Assembly: GCA_041396245.1 (NCBI GenBank)
Contig: JAWKYW010000013.1
Span: 1 to 64,000 of the forward strand
Direction: 5' to 3'
DNA length: 64,000 bases
Source of the DNA: Desulfobacillus sp041396245
GTDB taxonomy: Bacteria; Pseudomonadota; Gammaproteobacteria; Burkholderiales; Rhodocyclaceae
Part shown: positions 51,939 through 60,559 of the stretch, piece by piece
Numbering within the stretch: the first letter of the stretch is position 1
How the letters are laid out: the number at the start of each line of letters is the position of its first letter
Translations under genes and position numbers: made by a program
The notes under the pieces: model-generated
What the model saw: only the letters and a program-made list of their open reading frames with translations
Told to the model about the DNA's origin: nothing
Databases searched by the model: none

Positions 51939-53348
51939 ATGAAAAACCGCACATCGCACCGTGCCCTCGCACTGGCGATCCTCGCCGCCCTTTCCCTGCC
52001 TGCCGCCGCCGAGACGGTCAGCCGCGCCGAGGAGCGCGAGGCGATCGCCGTCACCATCTACAACGACTCCCTCGCTCTCATCAAGGAAGTGCGCCGCATC
52101 CCCTTCGAGCGCGGCGCCAACAGCATCGCCCTGCGCGACGTCAGCGCCAAGATGCGGCCGGAGACGGCCAGCCTGCGCGCGCTCTCCGGCGGCAGCCTGC
52201 GCCTGATCGAGCAGAACTTCGATTTCGACCTGCTGACGCCGCAGAAGCTGCTGGAGAAGTACGTCGGCCGCAGCGTCACGGTGATCAGGACCAACCCCGC
52301 CACCGGCACCGAAACGCGCGAACCGGCGGAAGTGCTGGCGACCAATGGCGGCGTGGTGCTGAAGTACGCCGACCGCATCGAGACCGGCGTGCCGGGCCGC
52401 ATCGCCTACGACGCGATCCCGCCCAACCTGCGCGACCGGCCGACGCTGGTGGTGCAGCTGGAGAGCACCGCGTCCGGGCGCCAGGCGGCGGAGCTGTCGT
52501 ATCTGACCGGCGGGCTGTCCTGGCGCGCCGACTATGTCGCCGAATTGTCCGGCGACGAATCGAAGCTCGACCTCGCCGGCTGGGTGACGTTGACCAACCA
52601 GAGCGGGGCGGGCTACGAAAACGCCCGCCTGCAGCTGGTGGCCGGCGACGTGAATCGCGTCCGCGACGAGGTGCGCGTGCAGCAGTTCGCCGCCAAGGCC
52701 ATGGCGGCGCCGGCGCCGGAGATGGCGCGCGAGCAGCTCTTCGAATATCACCTCTATTCGCTCGAACGGCCGACGACGATTCTCGACAACCAGACCAAGC
52801 AGGTGGCGCTGCTCTCCGCCGCGGGCGTGCGGGTGCGCAAGGAATACCGCCTGGCCGGCCAGGACTGGTACTACCGCGGTACCCATCCCGACCTCGGCCG
52901 CCGGCACAAGGTCGGCGTCTTCGTCGAGTTCGACAACAAGGGCGGCGGGCTCGGCATGCCGCTGCCGAAGGGCGTCGTGCGGGTCTACAAGAAGGATTCG
53001 CGCGGCAATGCCCTCTTCATCGGCGAGGATCGCATCGACCATACGGCGAAGAACGAAGTGGTGCGCCTCAAGCTGGGCGATGCCTTCGACGTCAAGGCCG
53101 CGCGCAGGCAGACGAGCTTCCGCAAGGTTGCCGACAGGGTGTACGAGAGCGCCTTCAGCATCGAGCTCGCCAATGCCAAGGACGTCCCGGTGACGGTCAA
53201 GGTGGTCGAGCCGGTGCCGGGCGACTGGGAAATGGTCGCGGAAAGCCAGAGGCACGCCAAGGGGGATGCCCATTCCGCCCTCTGGCAGGTGGCGGTGCCG
53301 GCCCAGGGCAAGGCCGTGCTCGAATACACTGTCAGGATGCGCTGGTGA
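51939..53348 (+). CDS. DUF4139-domain secreted protein
   Basis: A 469-residue protein with a signal peptide (residues 1-24, ending PAAAE). The body is rich in beta strands with the features of DUF4139: LTGGLSWRADYVAELSGDES, WVTLTNQSGAGYENARLQLV, and the C-terminal VFVEFDNKGGGLGMPLPKG and FSIELANAKDVPVTVKVVEP. The family is mostly uncharacterised in bacteria. It stands between coaX (54 bp) and trpB2 (185 bp) and has a strong ribosome-binding site (ACAGGAGCCCCC). Confidence 0.85.
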   Translation: MKNRTSHRALALAILAALSLPAAAETVSRAEEREAIAVTIYNDSLALIKEVRRIPFERGANSIALRDVSAKMRPETASLRALSGGSLRLIEQNFDFDLLTPQKLLEKYVGRSVTVIRTNPATGTETREPAEVLATNGGVVLKYADRIETGVPGRIAYDAIPPNLRDRPTLVVQLESTASGRQAAELSYLTGGLSWRADYVAELSGDESKLDLAGWVTLTNQSGAGYENARLQLVAGDVNRVRDEVRVQQFAAKAMAAPAPEMAREQLFEYHLYSLERPTTILDNQTKQVALLSAAGVRVRKEYRLAGQDWYYRGTHPDLGRRHKVGVFVEFDNKGGGLGMPLPKGVVRVYKKDSRGNALFIGEDRIDHTAKNEVVRLKLGDAFDVKAARRQTSFRKVADRVYESAFSIELANAKDVPVTVKVVEPVPGDWEMVAESQRHAKGDAHSALWQVAVPAQGKAVLEYTVRMRW

Positions 53349-53401
53349 GCAGGCCCATAAACCTCGGAAGCGGATCGGGCTGATGGGGCGGACCTACTTG
53401 T

Positions 53402-53414
53402 GTATGCAGTATAC
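53402..53414. promoter_or_regulatory. imperfect palindrome upstream of trpB2
   Basis: GTATGCAGTATAC, similar in form to operators of the FadR/GntR group. It lies in the 185-bp region before trpB2, close to an AT-rich TATTATTTT that could be part of a promoter. No matching regulator is in the window. Confidence 0.25.
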
Positions 53415-53533
53415 CCGGGCTATTATTTTCCCCTCACTTGGGCTAAGGTGATTCTGCAAGACGGTATCGATCAGGCTGCGGGAGGGGGACGGGCCTGGCA
53501 ATCCATCCATACATAACGAGGAGGAGAAACGAG

Positions 53534-54889
53534 ATGTCTGACGTCAAGGTGTTGCTCAACGAATCCGATATTCCCACCCACTGGTACAACGTCGTCGCCG
53601 ACATGCCGAATCCGCCGCTGCCGCCGCTGGCGCCGGACGGCAATCCGGTCACCCCCGAGCAGATGCTGGCCATCTTCCCCGGCCCGCTGCTCGAGCAGGA
53701 GATGTCCGGCGAGCGCTGGATCCCGATCCCCGAGGAGGTGCGGGATGTCTATCGCCAGTGGCGGCCGACGCCGATGTTCCGCGCCCGCCGCCTCGAGAAG
53801 ATGCTCGGCACGCCGGCCAAGATCTACTACAAGTACGAGGGCGTCAGCCCGGCCGGTTCGCACAAGGTGAGCACCGCCGTGCCGCAGGCCTATTTCAACA
53901 AGATGGTCGGCATCAAGCGCCTGACCACCGAGACCGGCGCCGGCCAGTGGGGCTCCTCGATCGCCTTCGCCGGCCAGATGTTCGGCCTCGAGGTGCGCGT
54001 CTACATGGTGAAGGTGAGCTACAACCAGAAGCCCTTCCGCCGCTCGATGATGCAGACCTGGGGGGCGGAAGTCTTTGCCTCGCCCACCGACATGACCAAT
54101 GCCGGCCGTACCGCCCTGGCGGCCGACCCGAACAATCCCGGCTCGCTCGGCCTGGCCATTTCCGAGGCGGTGGAGGAAGCGGCTTCGCGGGCCGACACCA
54201 ACTATTCGCTGGGTTCGGTGCTGAACCACGTCTGCCTGCACCAGACGGTGATCGGGCTGGAAGCCAAGAAGCAGTTCGAGAAGGTCGGCGACTACCCCGA
54301 CATGGTCTTCGCCTGTTGCGGCGGCGGCTCCAACTTCGCCGGCACGGCCTTTCCCTTCCTCGCCGACAAGGCGGCCGGCAAGAAGGTGCGCCTGGTGGCG
54401 GCCGAGCCGTCATCGTGTCCCAGCCTGACCAAGGGCGTGTATGCCTACGACTTCGGCGACGTCTCCGGCTACACGCCGCTGATGAAGATGTACACCCTCG
54501 GCCACGACTTCATGCCGCCCTCGATTCATGCCGGCGGCCTGCGCTACCACGGCGACTCGCCGCTGGTGTGCCAGCTCTACAACGAGGGCCTGATCGAGGC
54601 GGTGGCGGTGCCGCAAATCGCCACCTTCGAAGCCGGCGTGCAGTTCGCCCGTGCCGAGGGCATCATACCGGCGCCGGAGTCCGCCCACGCCATCCGCGCC
54701 TGCATCGACGAGGCGCTGCGCTGCAAGGAGAGCGGCGAGGCGAAGACGCTGTTCTTCAACCTGTCGGGCCACGGCCACTTCGACATGGCGTCGTACGACA
54801 AGTACTTCGCCGGCGAACTGGTTGACTACGAATACCCGGAAGCCGCGGTCAAGGAGGCCCTCACCCGCCTGCCGAAGATCGCCGCCTGA
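53534..54889 (+). CDS. TrpB2-type tryptophan synthase beta-like protein
   Basis: A 451-residue PLP enzyme of the TrpB2 (TrpB-like) branch. The catalytic lysine K111 is in PAGSHKVSTAV, the phosphate loop is CCGGGSNFAG, and the N-terminal extension (RWIPIPEEVRDVYRQWRPTP) is the hallmark that separates TrpB2 from TrpB1. TrpB2 acts without a TrpA partner or in other serine/indole reactions; no trpA or other trp gene is close by. A ribosome-binding site GAGGAGAAACGAG precedes the ATG. The following SPOR gene is 20 bp away and functionally unrelated. Confidence 0.92.
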   Translation: MSDVKVLLNESDIPTHWYNVVADMPNPPLPPLAPDGNPVTPEQMLAIFPGPLLEQEMSGERWIPIPEEVRDVYRQWRPTPMFRARRLEKMLGTPAKIYYKYEGVSPAGSHKVSTAVPQAYFNKMVGIKRLTTETGAGQWGSSIAFAGQMFGLEVRVYMVKVSYNQKPFRRSMMQTWGAEVFASPTDMTNAGRTALAADPNNPGSLGLAISEAVEEAASRADTNYSLGSVLNHVCLHQTVIGLEAKKQFEKVGDYPDMVFACCGGGSNFAGTAFPFLADKAAGKKVRLVAAEPSSCPSLTKGVYAYDFGDVSGYTPLMKMYTLGHDFMPPSIHAGGLRYHGDSPLVCQLYNEGLIEAVAVPQIATFEAGVQFARAEGIIPAPESAHAIRACIDEALRCKESGEAKTLFFNLSGHGHFDMASYDKYFAGELVDYEYPEAAVKEALTRLPKIAA

Positions 54890-54909
54890 GTCCGGGCCGG
54901 TCGGACGGC

Positions 54910-55587
54910 ATGCAGGTTCTGCGCACCGTTTTTTTTCTGCTGGTGCTCGGCAACCTGCTGCTGTTCGCCCGGGGGCAGGGCTATCTCGGCGCGACGGCCG
55001 CCGACGGCGAGGCCGAGCGCCTCGCCGCCCAGATCGAACCCGGCAAGCTGCGCATCGTCGGCAATGGCGCGCCGCCCGCAGGGGCGGCGGCATCGCCTGA
55101 AGTTGCGCCGCCCGCCCGGGAGGCGTGCCGTGCACTGGCGGGGCTGGAGCGGGCGTCGGCGGACAGGCTGGCCGTTCTGCTCTCCGGCCGCGACGCGCAA
55201 CTGCAGGTCACCCAGCGCGCGCTCGACGAACCCCGCTCCTGGTGGGTGCACATCCCGCCCCTGCCGAACGGCGCGCTGGCCGAGAAGAAGGCCGCCGAAC
55301 TCGCCGGCCTCGGCGTCCAGGATTTCTATGTCGTGCGAACGAACGGACCCAACCGGCATGCCATTTCGCTCGGCCTGTACAAGAGCGAGGAAAGCGCGAA
55401 TGCCCGCCTGAAGGCGCTCGGCAGTAAGAACGTCAAATCGGCGCGCATCCAGGTACGCGAGGCGGCAGGCGACAAATCGGTCGTCGAAGTACGGGGAACC
55501 CCGCAGCAGCTGGCGAAGGCGCTGGCCGAACTGCCGCCGGAATTTTCCGGCCTGTCCGACACGGACTGCGCGGCCGCCAGGCCATGA
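54910..55587 (+). CDS. SPOR-domain protein
   Basis: A 225-residue protein with one N-terminal membrane helix (residues ~5-22, FFLLVLGNLLLFARGQG) and a periplasmic SPOR-like domain at roughly 108-185 (SWWVHIPPLPNGALAEKKAA, then YVVRTNGPNRHAISLGLYKS), expected to bind glycan strands denuded of stem peptides at the division site. It precedes coaE-zapD, and zapD is itself a division gene. The stop overlaps coaE (ATGA). Confidence 0.87.
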   Translation: MQVLRTVFFLLVLGNLLLFARGQGYLGATAADGEAERLAAQIEPGKLRIVGNGAPPAGAAASPEVAPPAREACRALAGLERASADRLAVLLSGRDAQLQVTQRALDEPRSWWVHIPPLPNGALAEKKAAELAGLGVQDFYVVRTNGPNRHAISLGLYKSEESANARLKALGSKNVKSARIQVREAAGDKSVVEVRGTPQQLAKALAELPPEFSGLSDTDCAAARP

Positions 55588-56189
55588 CCTTCATCGTCGG
55601 CCTTACCGGCGGCATCGGCAGCGGCAAGAGCGCGGCGGCGGCCATCTTCGAGGCGCTCGGCGCCGCCGTGGTGGATACCGACGCCATCGCCCACGCGCTG
55701 ACCGCGCCGGACGGCGCCGCCATTCCGGCCATCCGCGCCGCCTTCGGCGACGACGTCATCGATGCCCGCGGCGCGCTCGACCGCGCCGCCATGCGCCGCA
55801 AGGTCTTCACCGACCCCCAGGCGAAGTTCAGCCTGGAGGCCATCCTGCACCCCCTGATCCGCGCCGAAGCCGACCGGCGCTGCGTCGAAGCACAGACGCC
55901 CTATGTCGTCCTCGTCGTGCCGCTGCTGGTCGAGTCCGCCGGCTATCGCAGCCGCATGCAGCGGGTGGCGGTGGTGGACTGCCCGGAGGAGACGCAGGTC
56001 GCCCGCGTCATGACCCGCAGCGGGCTCACCGCCGAGGAAGCCCGCGCCATCATGGCGACCCAGGTCGCCCGCGAAACGCGCCTGGCCGCGGCCGACGACG
56101 TCATCGACAACGGCGGCGACCTGGCCGCATTGCGCCCCCAGATCGAAGCCCTGCACCGGCGGTATCTGGAAATGGCCGCAGTTTCATAG
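55584..56189 (+). CDS. coaE: dephospho-CoA kinase CoaE
   Basis: Final step of CoA synthesis. The 201-residue P-loop kinase has GLTGGIGSGKSAAA at residues 6-19, VVDTDAIAHALT, LEAILHPLIRAEA and VVPLLVESAGY. It is coupled to the SPOR gene. The order coaE-zapD-yacG is found in most betaproteobacteria and gammaproteobacteria. Confidence 0.96.
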   Translation: MTFIVGLTGGIGSGKSAAAAIFEALGAAVVDTDAIAHALTAPDGAAIPAIRAAFGDDVIDARGALDRAAMRRKVFTDPQAKFSLEAILHPLIRAEADRRCVEAQTPYVVLVVPLLVESAGYRSRMQRVAVVDCPEETQVARVMTRSGLTAEEARAIMATQVARETRLAAADDVIDNGGDLAALRPQIEALHRRYLEMAAVS

Positions 56190-56272
56190 GTTTCCGGGGG
56201 GTTCTTGTTGTACTTTGTCGGTGAATGGTTCAGAATTGCCCGCATTTACCCTCCGGCCCGGCAACGCGAGAC

Positions 56273-57028
56273 GTGATCACCTACGAATATCCTCTGAACG
56301 AGCGCATTCGCACCCTGCTGCGCCTGGAGGACCTGTTCGACAAGGCCGGGCACTTCATCGGTGCCGAGGGCGCGCTGGAGCATCACATCGCGCTGGTGAC
56401 GCTGTTCGAGATCCTCGACGTCGCCGGCCGCGCCGATCTCAAGTTCGATCTGGTGCAGGAACTCGAGCGGCAGCGCCAGATCCTCCTCTCCTTCCGCAAC
56501 AATCCCGACATTTCCGAGGCGGCCCTCTCCGGCGCCCTCTACGAGATCGAGCAGGCCAGCGCCGCGCTGCTCAACATGCAGGGCAGGATCGGCCACCACC
56601 TGCGCGAGAACGACTGGCTGATGAGCATCAAGAGCCGCGCCTCGATCCCCGGCGGGGTGTGCGAATTCGACCTGCCCACCTACCACTACTGGCTGCATCA
56701 CGATCCGGCTTCGCGCCAGCGCGACCTCGCCGGCTGGCTCAACCCGATGCTGCCGATCCGCGACGGCCTGGCCATCGTGCTGCGCCTGCTGCGCGCCTCC
56801 GGCCGCCAGGAAGAGCAGGTGGCGCAGCACGGCGCCTACCAGCTCATGCTCGGCGGCCGCACCGCGCAGATGGTGCGCCTGCGCATCCGGCGCGACGAGC
56901 CCTACGTGCCCGAGATCAGCGCCAACAAATACGCCCTCAACATCCGCTTCACCACGGCCGGCACCGAAACACGCCCGCGCCAGGCCGACAGCGACGTCGT
57001 CTTCGAGCTGACCTTCTGCAACCTGTAG
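56273..57028 (+). CDS. zapD: cell-division protein ZapD
   Basis: Cross-links FtsZ filaments at the division ring. The 251-residue protein shows the family start ITYEYPLNERIRTLLRLEDLF, the helical domain with GALYEIEQASAALLNMQGR, and SRASIPGGVCEFDLPTYHYW in the beta domain. I chose the GTG at 56273, which gives the usual length and N-terminus; an upstream in-frame GTG/ATG (56225) adds 16 residues without homology. It is followed by yacG. Confidence 0.95.
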   Translation: MITYEYPLNERIRTLLRLEDLFDKAGHFIGAEGALEHHIALVTLFEILDVAGRADLKFDLVQELERQRQILLSFRNNPDISEAALSGALYEIEQASAALLNMQGRIGHHLRENDWLMSIKSRASIPGGVCEFDLPTYHYWLHHDPASRQRDLAGWLNPMLPIRDGLAIVLRLLRASGRQEEQVAQHGAYQLMLGGRTAQMVRLRIRRDEPYVPEISANKYALNIRFTTAGTETRPRQADSDVVFELTFCNL

Positions 57029-57047
57029 GCTTCCATCGGATGGCGTC

Positions 57048-57233
57048 GTGACGCAGACCGCCGCTGCGCGCATCGTCAACTGCCCCACCTGCGGCAAGCC
57101 GGTGCCGTGGACGCCCGCAAGCGCTTACCGCCCATTCTGTTCCGAGCGCTGCCGCAACATCGATCTGGGTGCCTGGGCGGCGGAGGAATACCGCGTGCCC
57201 GAACAGGGAAAGCCGCTTCCGGACGAGCAGTAG
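57048..57233 (+). CDS. yacG: DNA gyrase inhibitor YacG
   Basis: A 61-residue zinc protein that binds GyrB and blocks DNA binding. Zinc ligands C12, C15, C31 and C35 (CPTC...CSERC) and the following RNIDLGAWAAEEYRVP are complete. It starts with GTG 20 bp after zapD. The TAG stop directly follows the codon CAG and belongs to a variant of the GTAGG palindromic repeat. Confidence 0.95.
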   Translation: MTQTAAARIVNCPTCGKPVPWTPASAYRPFCSERCRNIDLGAWAAEEYRVPEQGKPLPDEQ

Positions 57234-57269
57234 GCCGGCCTTCGGTCATCGGGCTGAAGCCCGACCTAC
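57230..57269. repeat. short variant of the GTAGG palindromic repeat
   Basis: 40 bp: GTAGGCCGGCCTTCGG at the left and GGGCTGAAGCCCGACCTAC at the right, without the usual spacer. It lies between the convergent genes yacG and Nudix-ThiE, 50 kb from the main cluster of copies. Confidence 0.65.
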
Positions 57270-57273
57270 AGAA

Positions 57274-58209
57274 CTACGTCCATGCGGCCCGGATGGCGGC
57301 AATGCCCTGTGCGCCCGACAGTTTCGCCGCGTCCATGTCGTCCCGCCGCATCCCGCCAAGCGCGAACACCGGCAGCGGGACGTTTTCCAGCAGGTGCACG
57401 ACCCGCTCCCAGCCGAGGCCGGCGACGCCGGGATGGCTGAGCGTCTCCTTCACCGGTCCGAGCACGGCGAAATCCAGTTCCAGCGCGGCGGCGCGCGCCA
57501 GTTCCGGCGCGTTGTGGCAGGAGGCGGCCACCAGCGGCAGCTCGGGCCGCGCGGTGAGCTGCATGAGCTGCACGCAGGGCAGGTGCACGCCGTCGGCGCC
57601 GACATGCCGCGCCAGGGCGAGGTCGCCGTTCACCAGCACGCGCGCGCCGTGCGCGTGCGCCAGCCGCGTCGCCTCGCGGGCGAAGGCCTCGCGCCGTTCC
57701 ACCGCCAGCAAGGGCTCACGCACCTGCAGCAGGCGCAGGCCGCCGGCCAGCGCCTGCTCGAGCTTCTCCAGCTGGGTTTCGATGCCGATCTCGCCGGCGT
57801 GGGTGAGGGCGTAGAAGTCCGGCAAAGTCAGTCCCCGCAGCACGGCGACGTTGGCCGGCAGCATGGGCGAGACATCGACCTGGCCGGCGCGCTGCCAGGC
57901 CAGGGCGTCGTGGTGGAGGTCGCGCATATCGCCGTGCCAGCCGCCGACGCGGAAGAAGTGCAGCCGCACATGGGCGTGGGGGTAGACGAATTCGCGCGTG
58001 AGCCACGGCGTGTAGCGGTCGGCCTCGATGCCGAGCTCTTCGTGCAGCTCGCGCACCAGTGCCTGCGCCGCCGTTTCGCCCGGCTCGATCTTGCCGCCGG
58101 GGAACTCCCAGTAGCCGGCATAGGGCTTGCCCGCGGGACGGCGGCCGAGCAGGAAGCTGCCGTCGGGGCGGAGGATGACGGCAGCGGCGGCTTCAACGAT
58201 CTTGGTCAT
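57274..58209 (-). CDS. Nudix hydrolase fused to a thiamine-phosphate-synthase-like domain
   Basis: A 311-residue two-domain protein. The N-terminal Nudix domain (residues 1-125) is MutT-like, with the box G38...E44...R53-E54-L-H-E57-E58-L-G60. The C-terminal domain (about 135-311) is ThiE/TenI-like, with LRLLQVREP near the start, VGADGVHLP and LDFAVLGPVKETLSHPG. The fusion is known in this class, where the C-terminal domain is annotated as TenI-like; whether it makes thiamine phosphate is uncertain. It is convergent with yacG and follows the DUF815 gene. Confidence 0.92.
   Translation of the reverse strand: MTKIVEAAAAVILRPDGSFLLGRRPAGKPYAGYWEFPGGKIEPGETAAQALVRELHEELGIEADRYTPWLTREFVYPHAHVRLHFFRVGGWHGDMRDLHHDALAWQRAGQVDVSPMLPANVAVLRGLTLPDFYALTHAGEIGIETQLEKLEQALAGGLRLLQVREPLLAVERREAFAREATRLAHAHGARVLVNGDLALARHVGADGVHLPCVQLMQLTARPELPLVAASCHNAPELARAAALELDFAVLGPVKETLSHPGVAGLGWERVVHLLENVPLPVFALGGMRRDDMDAAKLSGAQGIAAIRAAWT
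57824..57846 (+). repeat. dispersed AAAGTCAG motif, copy in the Nudix-ThiE gene
   Basis: AAAGTCAG followed by TCCCCGCAGCACGGC, antisense to the gene, between its two domains. Confidence 0.55.
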
Positions 58210-58214
58210 GGGAA

Positions 58215-58300
58215 CGAAAAGTCTTCAGCCACGAAGGACACGGAGTTCACGGAGGAAAACAAGAGAATTCTCCGTGTTCTCGTGCTCTCCGCGGTTCAGG
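58215..58300. repeat. degenerate copy of a widespread CCACGAAGGACACGG-type intergenic repeat
   Basis: CAGCCACGAAGGACACGGAG followed by TTCACGGAGG and an inverted CTCCGTG portion. The sequence type occurs in many proteobacterial intergenic spaces. It separates the Nudix gene from the DUF815 gene. Confidence 0.5.
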
Positions 58301-59177
58301 ATTTTGATTTGGCCGTGCGTCCGTGCTGCCCCGCGTAGTCGCGCGCGAACTGCCAGGCGACGCGGCCGCTGCGCGAGCCGCGCTCGAGCGCCCACTGCAG
58401 CGCTTCCTCGCGCGCGGCGGCGACGGCCGCCGCCGGCACGCCGTACGCGCGCAGCCAGTGGCCGGCGATGGCGAGGTAGGCATCCTGGTCGAAGGGATAG
58501 AAGGACAGCCACAGGCCGAAGCGCTCGGAGAGGGAGATTTTTTCCTCGGTGGTCTCGCCGGGATGGATCTCGCCGTCGACGTGCTTCGTCGCCAGGTTCT
58601 CGTCCATGAATTCCGGCATCAGGTGGCGGCGGTTGGAGGTGGCGTAGAGCAGCACGTTGTCCGGCGTGCTCGCCACCGAGCCGTCGAGGATGCTCTTCAG
58701 CGCCTTGTAGCCGGGCTCGCTGGCCTCGAAGGAGAGGTCGTCGCAGAACACGATGAAGCGTTCATTGCGCCCGGCGATCAGGTCGACGAGGTCCGGCAGG
58801 TCGATGAGGTCGTGCTTGTCCACCTCGATCAGGCGCAGCCCCTTCGCCGCGTAGCGGGTGAGCAGCGCCTTCACCAGCGAGCTTTTTCCCGTGCCGCGCG
58901 CGCCGGTGAGCAGCACGTTGTTGGCGCTATTCCCCTCGACGAACTGGCGCGTGTTGCGCTCGATGCGCCGCTTCTGTTCGTCGACGTTGCGCAGGTCCTG
59001 CAGGCGGATGCGGTGCGGCCGCGCCACCGGCTCGAGAAAGCCGCGGCCGCCGCGCTTGCGCCAGCGGAAGGCGGTGGAGGCCTTCCAGTCGGGGGCGGCC
59101 GCCGCCGGCGGCAGCAGGGATTCGATGCGCCCGAGCAGGGCTTCGGCGCGGCAGACGAGTCGGGCAAGGTCCTTCAT
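58296..59177 (-). CDS. AAA+ ATP-binding protein (DUF815)
   Basis: A 293-residue ATPase. The N-terminal ~50 residues are variable; then GARGTGKSS (Walker A, about 92-100), FIVFCDDLSFE (Walker B) and SNRRHLMPEFM (sensor region) follow. The remainder contains SERFGLWLSFYPFDQDAYLA, typical of DUF815. Its function is unknown. The position next to the Nudix-ThiE gene is a conserved arrangement in betaproteobacteria. It is divergent from mltA with 44 bp between starts. Confidence 0.9.
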   Translation of the reverse strand: MKDLARLVCRAEALLGRIESLLPPAAAAPDWKASTAFRWRKRGGRGFLEPVARPHRIRLQDLRNVDEQKRRIERNTRQFVEGNSANNVLLTGARGTGKSSLVKALLTRYAAKGLRLIEVDKHDLIDLPDLVDLIAGRNERFIVFCDDLSFEASEPGYKALKSILDGSVASTPDNVLLYATSNRRHLMPEFMDENLATKHVDGEIHPGETTEEKISLSERFGLWLSFYPFDQDAYLAIAGHWLRAYGVPAAAVAAAREEALQWALERGSRSGRVAWQFARDYAGQHGRTAKSKS

Positions 59178-59221
59178 CGCGGTTGCTATACTTGCGCAAA
59201 AATCCGACTGTAACGAAATTC

Positions 59222-60442
59222 ATGCCGACACGCCATTTCCTTCCCGCCCTCACCGCCCTGTTATTGCTCGCCGGCTGCGCCGTGCAGCCGACGCCCCCGT
59301 CCGCCGGTACGCCGCCGGCCTGCCCGGCGCCGCAGCCTTGCCCCGCCTGCCCGGTCTGCCCGGCCGCGGAGCCGGCCAAGCCGCCGGCCCAGCCGCTGCA
59401 GGAAGCGCGCTGGCAGGACATCGAGGGCTGGGGCGACGACAATCTCGCCGAGGCGCACGGTGCGCTGCTCGCATCCTGCGACGCGCTGGCGAAGCAGCCG
59501 GCCTGGCAAGGCGTATGTGAAGCGGCGCGCGCGCTGCCGGCGGAGGCCGTCGCCATGCGGCGCTTCTTCGAGGCGCGCTTCCGCCCCTGGCAGGTGGTGA
59601 ACCCGGACGAGACGCGTGAAGGCCTCGTCACCGGCTACTACGAGCCGCTGCTCGAGGGCAGCCGCACGCGCAGCCGCAAGCACCGCCATGCGCTCTACGG
59701 CGTGCCCGACGACCTGCTCGTGGTGGATCTGGGCGAGCTGTATCCCGAACTGAAGCGCTATCGCCTGCGCGGCCGCATCGAGGGACGCCGGATCGTGCCC
59801 TACTGGTCGCGGGCCGAACTGGCGCGGCAGGAGGCGCCGCTCGCCGGCAAGGCGCTGCTGTGGGTGGCCGACCCGATCGAGCTGTTCTTCCTGCAGGTGC
59901 AGGGGTCAGGCCGCGTCGACCTGGCCGACGGCACGCGCGTGCGCGTCGGCTATGCCGAACAGAACGGCCACCCCTACCGCTCCATCGGCCGCTGGCTGGT
60001 CGAGCAGGGCGAGCTGAAGCTGGAGCAGGCCTCGATGCAGGGCATCCAGGCCTGGGCGCGGGCCAACCCGAGGCGCCTGGACGAACTGCTCGGCGTCAAC
60101 CCGAGCTTCGTCTTCTTCCGCGAACTGCCGGACAACGGCGGCGGGCCGCTCGGCGCGCTCGGCGTGCCGCTCACGCCCGGGCGCAGCATCGCCGTCGACC
60201 CGCGCGCCGTGCCGCTCGGCGCGCCGGTCTTCCTCGCCACCACCCGGCCGAACAGCGAGACGCCGCTGCGCCGCTTGGTGCTGGCACAGGACACCGGCGG
60301 CGCCATCAAGGGCGCCGTGCGGGCGGACTTCTTCTGGGGCTTCGGCAATGATGCCGGCGCGCTGGCCGGCCGCATGCGCCAGCGCGGCCGGATGTGGGCG
60401 CTGCTGCCCGAAGGCCTCGTTCCCGACGACAGCGCAAGATAG
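59222..60442 (+). CDS. mltA: membrane-bound lytic murein transglycosylase A (MltA)
   Basis: Cleaves peptidoglycan between MurNAc and GlcNAc with anhydro-MurNAc formation. The 406-residue lipoprotein has a lipobox LAGC (C19), then a Cys/Pro-rich stretch (CPAPQPCPACPVCPA) not typical of the family. The MltA domain contains LVTGYYEPLLEGS, FFLQVQGSGRVDLADG and NGHPYRSIG, and the 3D domain has LVLAQDTGGAIKGAVRADFF with the catalytic aspartate. The start ATG at 59222 fits the signal peptide length. Confidence 0.95.
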   Translation: MPTRHFLPALTALLLLAGCAVQPTPPSAGTPPACPAPQPCPACPVCPAAEPAKPPAQPLQEARWQDIEGWGDDNLAEAHGALLASCDALAKQPAWQGVCEAARALPAEAVAMRRFFEARFRPWQVVNPDETREGLVTGYYEPLLEGSRTRSRKHRHALYGVPDDLLVVDLGELYPELKRYRLRGRIEGRRIVPYWSRAELARQEAPLAGKALLWVADPIELFFLQVQGSGRVDLADGTRVRVGYAEQNGHPYRSIGRWLVEQGELKLEQASMQGIQAWARANPRRLDELLGVNPSFVFFRELPDNGGGPLGALGVPLTPGRSIAVDPRAVPLGAPVFLATTRPNSETPLRRLVLAQDTGGAIKGAVRADFFWGFGNDAGALAGRMRQRGRMWALLPEGLVPDDSAR

Positions 60443-60459
60443 TGCCCGCGGGGCGAAGG

Positions 60460-60476
60460 CGCACCGCACCGGTGCG
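60460..60476 (+). promoter_or_regulatory. NtrC-type binding site 1 upstream of amtB
   Basis: CGCACCGCACCGGTGCG, a perfect dyad of the form GCAC-N7-GTGC, 18 bp after the mltA stop and centred near -118 of the predicted start. Confidence 0.75.
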
Positions 60477-60491
60477 CGCCCACCGCGTTGC

Positions 60492-60508
60492 CGCACCGCG
60501 TTGGTGCG
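60492..60508 (+). promoter_or_regulatory. NtrC-type binding site 2 upstream of amtB
   Basis: CGCACCGCGTTGGTGCG, exactly 32 bp from site 1, the same helical phase as the two glnA sites. Confidence 0.75.
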
Positions 60509-60530
60509 CCGTGTTGCACGGACTGACTTT
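60508..60530 (-). repeat. dispersed AAAGTCAG motif, copy upstream of amtB
   Basis: On the minus strand AAAGTCAG followed by TCCGTGCAACACGGC, in intergenic DNA between the NtrC sites and the sigma-54 promoter. Confidence 0.6.
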
Positions 60531-60559
60531 ACTTCCCTGATTCGATGCGCCTATCCGGC

